Assembly (NCBI GenBank): GCA_900543945.1
Contig: UQTN01000068.1
Location: 1 to 11,032, forward strand
Length of the DNA stretch: 11,032 nucleotides
Direction of reading: 5' to 3'
Source of the DNA: an uncultured Collinsella sp.
GTDB lineage: Bacteria; Actinomycetota; Coriobacteriia; Coriobacteriales; Coriobacteriaceae
The notes below the pieces were generated by a model that saw nothing but the letters and a program-made list of their open reading frames with translations, was not told where the DNA came from and ran no database searches. This document shows, one piece after another, positions 6,470 through 11,032 of the stretch. The first letter of the stretch is position 1, and each line of letters starts with the position of its first letter. A program made the translations under genes and the position numbers.

Positions 6470-7573
6470 ATGAGCTACTTTATCGTTTCACATAACGCTG
6501 CGCTGGCGCTCTTGGCGCACATCCCGAACCCGCGCTTTGGGGATTCGGAGCCAGAGGTCGTGTCGATCGCGGGTGCCTGCGCGCTCTGTGACCAGGAGGC
6601 GCAGGAGTTTATCGATCGCTATAACCTGGGGATCAAAGCGCTGGATTTGCTGGTGCCGTCGCGCGCCGACCGTCGGCGAAGCAAGCATGTTAAGACGCAC
6701 CTGTGCACCAACGAGCTCCCGGCGGGTTCGTTTATCTCGCTGGGCCACTGGATGGGCGACCTGGATGCATACGTGTGCTCTCCCGAGCTGGCGTTTTTGC
6801 AGGCCGCGCACGATGGCGATGCGGCGGCGGCCATCTACGCCGGCTATGCCATGACATCGGACTACCGGCTGGATAACCTTGCTCCCGGTGGGGTAACAAG
6901 CAGGGATGCGGGCATGCGCGATGGGAAGCTCACGACTAGGGAGCTCATCGCGGCGTACCTTGACCGGGCGTCAAAGGTGAGAGGCGCCGCCAAGGCGAAG
7001 GCGTTGCTTCCGTACGTGGAAGAGGGCTCACGGTCTCCAAGGGAGTCGGGGCTGTGCATGTTTATGTCGCTGCCTGCGCATTACGGCGGGCTTGCGCTGG
7101 GCAAGGCCGAGCTGAACAAGAAGTACTTCATTCGCGACGGTTACAACGATGGGCGCAACCGCAAACTGCGCGTGTTGGAGCGCACGCCCGACATCACGCT
7201 TACGGCGAAAGCAGAGGTGGGCATGGATAAAGTAAGGGCTGGCTTGCTGCCCGAAGTACTGACCGCGCTGGTCGATTACGACAGCGACGCCATTCATGAT
7301 GGAAGCGAGAAAATCCACAAGGATGCCGAGCGCCGCAACGAGCTGCAGATGCTCAATGGGGTGGCGTACTTTACGGTGACGACTGACCAGGCGAGCGACT
7401 ACGAAAAGCTCGTTCGCCTGTGCGAACGCGTCCGGCGCAAGCTGCATCGTCGCAAGCGGCCCATATTTTACAAGCCCATGACTGAGGAAGCGCGATATTT
7501 GGCACAGGCGCGCGCCGAGACAAAGCGGTTTAAGCTCTGGCAGACCGTTATTGAGGCGCATCAGCATTGGTAA
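6470..7573 (+). CDS. AbiEi-like / PD-(D/E)XK endonuclease-fold protein, coriobacterial type
   Basis: A 367-residue protein. The layout resembles a family I know from Coriobacteriia. The N-terminal region (about 1-115) is AbiEi/DUF559-front-like, with SHNAALALL (7-15), LVPSRADRRRSKHVKTH (61-77) and a VCSPELAF segment (102-109). A linker block follows, with LLPYVEEGSRSPRES (179-193) and SLPAHYGGLAL (200-210). The C-terminal part carries VDYDSD (268-273), H276, D285 and RRN (288-290), then a FTVTT strand, as in Vsr/DUF559 PD-(D/E)XK folds. It may therefore be a nuclease or a nuclease-fold regulator; activity is not certain. There is no ribosome binding site before ATG 6470, and translation is probably leaderless. 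Both the 186-base hairpin and the oppositely directed tRNA lie downstream. Confidence 0.75.
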   Translation: MSYFIVSHNAALALLAHIPNPRFGDSEPEVVSIAGACALCDQEAQEFIDRYNLGIKALDLLVPSRADRRRSKHVKTHLCTNELPAGSFISLGHWMGDLDAYVCSPELAFLQAAHDGDAAAAIYAGYAMTSDYRLDNLAPGGVTSRDAGMRDGKLTTRELIAAYLDRASKVRGAAKAKALLPYVEEGSRSPRESGLCMFMSLPAHYGGLALGKAELNKKYFIRDGYNDGRNRKLRVLERTPDITLTAKAEVGMDKVRAGLLPEVLTALVDYDSDAIHDGSEKIHKDAERRNELQMLNGVAYFTVTTDQASDYEKLVRLCERVRRKLHRRKRPIFYKPMTEEARYLAQARAETKRFKLWQTVIEAHQHW

Positions 7574-7606
7574 GTGGTCCCTTGGCGGCGGAGGGGGTGC
7601 TGCCGT

Positions 7607-7792
7607 ATCGAAGGTGAATGGTTTCCCGTGAAGTGAACGAGTGTTTTTGGACTCCCGAAGCATCCACACTTTTTGGCGCCAAAACCGCAGGATTCTAACG
7701 ACAAAACCGCAGGAAATGAGCCGCCAAAAGTGTCGATGCTCCGGGGGTCCATTTTGGCTCGTTCACTTCACGGGAAACCATTCACCTTCGAT
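7607..7792. repeat. 186-base near-perfect hairpin element (MITE-like)
   Basis: The outer arms, 7607-7641 and 7758-7792, are perfect inverted repeats of 35 bases. After a short mismatch bubble, pairing resumes from 7648-7678 against 7722-7751 with two mismatches, one G-T pair and one bulged T. The apical loop (7679-7721) carries CAAAACCGCAGGA twice in direct orientation (7680-7692 and 7702-7714). No target-site duplication is visible at the ends and no transposase is encoded. It lies between two converging transcription units. It may be a non-autonomous mobile element, a genus-specific intergenic repeat or a structured RNA; sequence alone cannot separate these. Confidence 0.9.
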
Positions 7793-7947
7793 TTGCGGGG
7801 GTCGCCCGGATACGGCTGCGAGGCCCATTCGGGCCTGATTGGGGCGCTCGCTGGGGTTGTTTGGACGATTTTGGGCTTGGTTGGGGTGGTTGCTGGCGTT
7901 GTTGAGGCGGCTTTGGGTGCCGCGGCGCCCCTTTAGCTTGGTGGCGT
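7793..7947. other. GT-rich stretch with no supported gene
   Basis: This stretch is low-complexity and rich in GGGG and TTG on the plus strand. It keeps a frame open that would encode a hydrophobic run, but that frame begins inside the hairpin element and has no ribosome binding site. G-runs are spaced too widely for a confident quadruplex. Confidence 0.4.
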
Positions 7948-7983
7948 AAAACAAAACAGCTCAGAGGCGAAGCCTCTGAGCTG
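7948..7983 (-). terminator. Intrinsic terminator of tRNA-Val
   Basis: On the minus strand, CAGCTCAGAGGC pairs perfectly with GCCTCTGAGCTG (12 bp, loop TTC) and is followed by TTTTGTTTT. It begins nine bases after the encoded CCA end of the tRNA. Confidence 0.93.
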
Positions 7984-7991
7984 CGAACATT

Positions 7992-8066
7992 TGGTGGGCG
8001 TTAGAAGATTTGAACTTCTGACCTCTTCCGTGTCAGGGAAGCGCTCTCCCCCTGAGCTAAACGCCC
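7992..8066 (-). tRNA. tRNA-Val (anticodon GAC)
   Basis: Read on the minus strand, the acceptor stem GGGCGTT pairs with AACGCCC. The D arm is GCTC...GAGC. The anticodon stem CTTCC/GGAAG encloses loop CTGACAC, giving anticodon GAC, which reads the valine codon GTC. The variable loop is AGGTC and the T arm AGAAG/CTTCT encloses TTCAAAT. The discriminator A and CCA end are encoded. The gene is complete, with its own promoter and terminator. No copy of its 3' end is seen elsewhere in the window, so there is no sign of an integrated element here. Confidence 0.97.
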
Positions 8067-8095
8067 GATCAAGGGTGCGCGAGTGCGCAGGGAAT

Positions 8096-8124
8096 AATAT
8101 AACGGAGCTCCCGCCCACTGGCAA
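8096..8124 (-). promoter_or_regulatory. Promoter of tRNA-Val
   Basis: On the minus strand, TTGCCA (8119-8124) and TATATT (8096-8101) are separated by exactly 17 bases, about 30 bases before the tRNA 5' end. An A/T tract just upstream (8129-8141, AAAAA/TTTTTT) has the position and composition of an UP element, as expected for a strongly expressed stable RNA. Confidence 0.85.
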
Positions 8125-8186
8125 GAACTATTTTTTAAAAAGTGGCAACTTGCGACCCTATCGGCCCCCGATCCGGTGCGAGCAGT

Positions 8187-8202
8187 ACGCGAAAAGTCGC
8201 GT
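8187..8202. promoter_or_regulatory. Palindrome upstream of the D operon promoter
   Basis: ACGCGA-AAAG-TCGCGT is a perfect 6-bp inverted repeat ending 17 bases before the candidate -35 box of the D-E-F operon. Outer GTA and TAC extend the symmetry loosely. It could be an operator; no regulator gene is adjacent. Confidence 0.35.
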
Positions 8203-8219
8203 TTGTACCCCCGATGAAC

Positions 8220-8248
8220 TGCACATTCGCGTAAAATATTCCCATTAT
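8220..8248 (+). promoter_or_regulatory. Candidate promoter of the D-E-F operon
   Basis: TGCACA (8220-8225) and CATTAT (8243-8248) each match the sigma-70 boxes at 4 of 6 positions and are separated by exactly 17 bases. The predicted start near 8255 gives a leader of about 43 bases before the ATG at 8298. Confidence 0.4.
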
Positions 8249-8297
8249 GGGCAAATGGTGTCCAGGTAGTTTACGATGCGGCATCTGGGGGAGGGAC

Positions 8298-9182
8298 ATG
8301 TCGGACGCGCGCTCACTGCGAAAACAGTTCAATCGCATGCTCGCCACGTTGCTGGTGGCCCTTGCTGCTGCCGGAGCCGTAACATATGCCTGGTACATCT
8401 ACAACGCCAACCGCCACATCACCGATGTCAAGATGGCCGCGGGCACGGGCGTGACCTTCCTCATCTCCAACGAGTACGACGGCGAATACAAAACCAACGC
8501 CGGCCTGAGCTTTTCGGGCCTGCTCGATCCCGTCTCGACCGACAACGTGCTCAACGGCTTCCAAAAGGTAACGGGCTTTACCGGCGGAACCACCCAGGAC
8601 TCGCTCTTTGCCAGCATGTTTGGCGCCGCCGAGCACTCCGACTACTACAAGACCTCCCTGTACCTGGCTACCAATTCGGCCGCGACCGACGTGTACCTGT
8701 CGGGCATCGATTTTACCGAGCAGGACACGGCAAACCCCATCTCCACCGCTCTGCGCGTGGGCCTGGTTACCTATGCTCCGGGACAGGGCGACACCGTTAC
8801 GGGGCAGTATATCTTTGAGGTCTCGGGCGAGCACAATCCCCAAGCGCGCTACAACACACTCGACGGCAAGGATGCCGGCGAGAACGAGCAGAATCACCTG
8901 GTGCTCGACAGCACCCGCTCCGATGGAACAACGGTTCATTTTGACCAGCTGACTAGTGCAAACTTCTGTGACTACAACGAAGACACCGGCATCGTGAGCC
9001 TCAAGGAGGCCACGGCCAAGATCTGCAGCCTGCCCGCCGCTGCCGAGGGCGCCAACCGCAGCACGCCCGTGCGCGTGGATGTGTACGTGTGGCTGGAAGG
9101 CTGTGACCCCGACTGCACCAACAACCTGGCCGCCACCAGCCTGCAATCGCTGGCGCTGCGCTTTGCCGGCAAGCGTTCGTAA
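8298..9182 (+). CDS. SipW-type secreted protein D (TasA-like candidate)
   Basis: A 294-residue exported protein, first gene of a tight operon. The start at 8298 follows GGGGGAGGG; an upstream in-frame ATG at 8247 overlaps the promoter and is rejected. The n-region has R5, R8, K9 and R13. The hydrophobic core (about 14-28) ends in VTYAWY (28-33), a SipW-type signal. Shared blocks are DPVSTDN (77-83), DVYL (131-134), ALRVGL (151-156) and EGCDPDC (267-273), then a last hydrophobic strand. Four cysteines (224, 242, 269, 273) could form two disulphides outside the cell. There is no LPXTG motif. It lies 11 bases before E, so they are very probably co-transcribed. G+C is clearly higher than in A and B. 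Surface matrix or fibre subunit is the inferred role. Confidence 0.88.
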   Translation: MSDARSLRKQFNRMLATLLVALAAAGAVTYAWYIYNANRHITDVKMAAGTGVTFLISNEYDGEYKTNAGLSFSGLLDPVSTDNVLNGFQKVTGFTGGTTQDSLFASMFGAAEHSDYYKTSLYLATNSAATDVYLSGIDFTEQDTANPISTALRVGLVTYAPGQGDTVTGQYIFEVSGEHNPQARYNTLDGKDAGENEQNHLVLDSTRSDGTTVHFDQLTSANFCDYNEDTGIVSLKEATAKICSLPAAAEGANRSTPVRVDVYVWLEGCDPDCTNNLAATSLQSLALRFAGKRS

Positions 9183-9193
9183 GGGGGCTGGAC

Positions 9194-10030
9194 ATGAGTG
9201 CTTCGAACATCAAAGACATCCTAAACTCGCGCCGTCGCATGGTTGCTGCGGCTGCATGGATGTTGGTGCTGGTGGCAGCCCTGAGCGCGGCCACTTACGC
9301 TTGGTTTAGCAACTCGCGCTATACCAACGTGACGCCCGTGGCGCACACGGTAAGCGACGAGGGCTCCGACCTGCAGATTGGCCTTTCGGCCAACGGGCCC
9401 TGGGACACGACGGCAACGCTTGCCGCCGCCGACAAGACACTCTATCCCATCTCGACGGCAGACCTTTCCCGCTTTTGGCGCGGCACGTTCCAAAACGCCG
9501 CCGGCGTTACGACCGACTACGCCGACTGCACCGCGCAGCTGGACGACTACGCCCTTTCGGGCACGCTGTACCTTAAGGGCAGCGATAGCGCGCTCAACGT
9601 GTACCTGTATCAGGGCCAGATGAGCGTGACGAGCGACCCGCAGCTGCTGGCCGCGCTGCGCCTGGGTCTGGTAATTACAACCCAGTCGGGCACGCAAACG
9701 CATATCTTTACCTGCGACGATCTGGGCAATACCGCGGGCGCCACCAGTAGGCGCACCACCGCGCAAGACGGCGTGGTCGTGGCAGCTGGCGCCTCGGGCT
9801 GGACCTACACTGCCGATCCCGCACGCGCCATAAGCGCCTACAGCATGGACGGCACCGGCGACACGCCCACGGCGCGCGCAGCCGCCACGCCCATCTGCAC
9901 GCTGGCCGCCAACGAGGTGGCAAGCGTTCGCTACGTTGTGTACATGGAAGGCTGCGACGCCAATTGCATCGACGAGGCCCAGGCCCGCGATGTGGCGCTG
10001 CAGCTTGCCTTTGCCGCGGCCAAGGCATAA
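9194..10030 (+). CDS. SipW-type secreted protein E (TasA-like candidate)
   Basis: A 278-residue exported protein, second in the operon. A GGGGG ribosome binding site lies seven bases before the ATG. The n-region includes RRR (13-15). The hydrophobic core (16-32) ends in ATYAWF (33-38). Shared blocks are LYPISTAD (83-90), TLYL (124-127), NVYL (135-138), LRLGL (155-159) and EGCDANC (252-258). Cysteines at 112, 174, 235, 254 and 258 include the same C-terminal CxxxC pair as in D. There is no membrane anchor after the signal and no LPXTG motif. Spacing is 11 bases after D and 13 before F. Stoichiometric co-production of D, E and F suggests subunits of one structure, for example major and minor fibre components; this is inferred. 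Confidence 0.88.
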   Translation: MSASNIKDILNSRRRMVAAAAWMLVLVAALSAATYAWFSNSRYTNVTPVAHTVSDEGSDLQIGLSANGPWDTTATLAAADKTLYPISTADLSRFWRGTFQNAAGVTTDYADCTAQLDDYALSGTLYLKGSDSALNVYLYQGQMSVTSDPQLLAALRLGLVITTQSGTQTHIFTCDDLGNTAGATSRRTTAQDGVVVAAGASGWTYTADPARAISAYSMDGTGDTPTARAAATPICTLAANEVASVRYVVYMEGCDANCIDEAQARDVALQLAFAAAKA

Positions 10031-10043
10031 GGGGGCGAGTGGC

Positions 10044-11024
10044 ATGCAAGATAAGAAGCAGATGCAGCTAGACGGCAGCGAGGCAGAGACGGCGCGCGTC
10101 AACACGGCGGCAACCGCCGCCTTCGAGCCCACCGAGCCCGCAACCACCACCCGCCACCACACCCGCCGCGCGCGTGCTTACATTGCACTCGTTATGGTGG
10201 CGCTTGCCGCCACCTTGGGCGCCGCGACCTACGCCTGGTTTACCAGCAACATGAAGGTCAACACCAACTCGGTGAGCGTGCGCAGCGACACGTCCAAGCT
10301 GGTGCTGGAGCTGGGCGATGCCGATCGCGGCAGCTGGACGCAGCAGGGCGACGTTTCCCTGACTTCCAGCGCGAACGGCGCCGTGACGCTCTACCCGGTC
10401 TCGACTTTTGACCTCAACGGTTTTGCTGCCTGCGCGCAAAACAACTCGGCCGGCGATGCCACGGTGTTTGAGCAGGCAAAAGACAACGGATCCGCGTTCT
10501 ACCACGGCTGGATCGACCTGCGCCCCACCATTACCGGAACGGGAGCCAGCAAAGTAAAGGGTAAGGTCAACCTGTATCTGGCCGAATCCCTGGTCCCGCA
10601 GGACGCCAACGCCGAGCTGCTGCGCGCAGCCCGCGTGGGCATTAAGATCTCGAGCGGCAGCCAGGTGTTCGCCACCAACATCTTTGAGCTCGACAGCTCC
10701 GACGGCGGCCATCGCGACGAGCATCCCGCGACCGTCCCCGCGGGCCTGGCAGGCTATACCGAGGGCATGCTTTTGGGCTGGCAAAACGGCCAGCTCGCTT
10801 GCGGTACCAACGTGACGCAGGACCCGGCCGCCTTTACGCTGGACACGAGCGAGACAGCCATGCGCCCGCAAAACGCGCTTGCCACGCTGGGGCTTGGCCA
10901 GACCTATCGCTTAGATATCTATTACTACATCGAGGGCACCGACCCCGATAGCGCCGACTATCTGTATCAGGATCCGGGCACCTTGCACCTGGCGCTCTTT
11001 GCGACCTTGGACGGTGAGGCATAA
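10044..11024 (+). CDS. SipW-type secreted protein F with long cytoplasmic N-extension
   Basis: A 326-residue exported protein, third in the operon. The start at 10044 follows GGGGGCGAG. Unlike its paralogues it has about 45 residues before the hydrophobic core, rich in A, T, E and R and ending in a basic HHTRRAR segment (38-44). The core (45-60) ends in ATYAWF (61-66). Shared blocks are LYPVSTFD (116-123), NLYL (176-179), AARVGI (195-200) and EGTDPDS (297-303), where serine replaces the second cysteine and threonine the first. Its two cysteines (130, 253) are elsewhere. The extension is genuine unless a non-ATG start lies further in. It could help in targeting or as an assembly anchor. The stop overlaps the next start as TAATG. 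Confidence 0.87.
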   Translation: MQDKKQMQLDGSEAETARVNTAATAAFEPTEPATTTRHHTRRARAYIALVMVALAATLGAATYAWFTSNMKVNTNSVSVRSDTSKLVLELGDADRGSWTQQGDVSLTSSANGAVTLYPVSTFDLNGFAACAQNNSAGDATVFEQAKDNGSAFYHGWIDLRPTITGTGASKVKGKVNLYLAESLVPQDANAELLRAARVGIKISSGSQVFATNIFELDSSDGGHRDEHPATVPAGLAGYTEGMLLGWQNGQLACGTNVTQDPAAFTLDTSETAMRPQNALATLGLGQTYRLDIYYYIEGTDPDSADYLYQDPGTLHLALFATLDGEA

Positions 11025-11032
11025 TGGCACGT
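11024..11032 (+). CDS. Start of a further operon gene (three codons, cut by window end)
   Basis: ATG at 11024 overlaps the stop of F as TAATG, with GGTGAGG about seven bases upstream, so translation is probably coupled to F. Only M-A-R is visible. By operon logic a SipW-type signal peptidase or another paralogue is plausible, but nothing in the sequence shows which. Confidence 0.55.

Noticed and set aside
7673..7936. Small protein with a hydrophobic C-terminus
   Set aside because: It starts inside the hairpin element, has no ribosome binding site, and its hydrophobic run comes from GT-rich low-complexity DNA.
7925..7948. Possible tRNA 5' fragment resembling an acceptor and D arm
   Set aside because: Only about 15 bases resemble a tRNA start; no anticodon or T arm follows, so the match is probably chance.
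7992..8066. tRNA-Val as an integration site for an island
   Set aside because: I found no second copy of the tRNA 3' end and no integrase in the window.
9221..10162. Long minus-strand frame opposite E
   Set aside because: This is a high-GC shadow of the strongly supported plus-strand gene, with Arg/Gly/Ala/Val-biased composition and no start signal. The same applies to the frames at 8313-9146 and 10068-10871.

Overview
The window looks like a chromosomal segment of a high-GC Gram-positive gut actinobacterium of the Coriobacteriia, probably Collinsella or a close relative. This is inferred from gene style: SipW-type secreted proteins, a coriobacterial-type AbiEi/DUF559-like protein, strong GGAGG/GGGGG ribosome binding sites, and roughly 60% G+C in most genes. 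No search was run.

Layout. (1) 8-520 (-): an unrecognised 170-residue protein, then a 400-base gap. (2) 919-2717 (+): two secreted proteins, A and B, with SipW-type signal peptides. Each is followed by an intrinsic terminator, and both are visibly more AT-rich than the rest. (3) 2868-7573: an accessory, defence-like stretch. It holds an HNH endonuclease with a probable SRA-like front half, an AAA-type ATPase of the DUF4143 group preceded by four palindromes at an exact 23-base period, a DUF5710 protein with two CxxC pairs, and a coriobacterial AbiEi-like/PD-(D/E)XK protein with an apparently leaderless start. (4) 7607-8124: a 186-base near-perfect hairpin element, then tRNA-Val(GAC) on the minus strand with a complete promoter and terminator. 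(5) 8298-11024 and beyond (+): a tight operon of three more SipW-type secreted proteins (D, E, F), with a fourth gene beginning at an overlapping TAATG at the window edge.

The main theme is five diverged paralogues (A, B, D, E, F). They share a SipW-type signal ending in A/V-T-Y/F-A-W-F/Y, a T/N/S-rich first strand, a YP-x-ST-like block, a VYL...LRVGL block and a C-terminal [ED]G-x-D motif, twice with a CxxxC cysteine pair. None has a visible LPXTG sorting signal. They are best read as secreted TasA-like matrix or fibre subunits. The signal peptidase that would process them is not in view, although the gene starting at 11024 is a candidate. The nuclease and ATPase genes between the two clusters have no obvious functional link to them.
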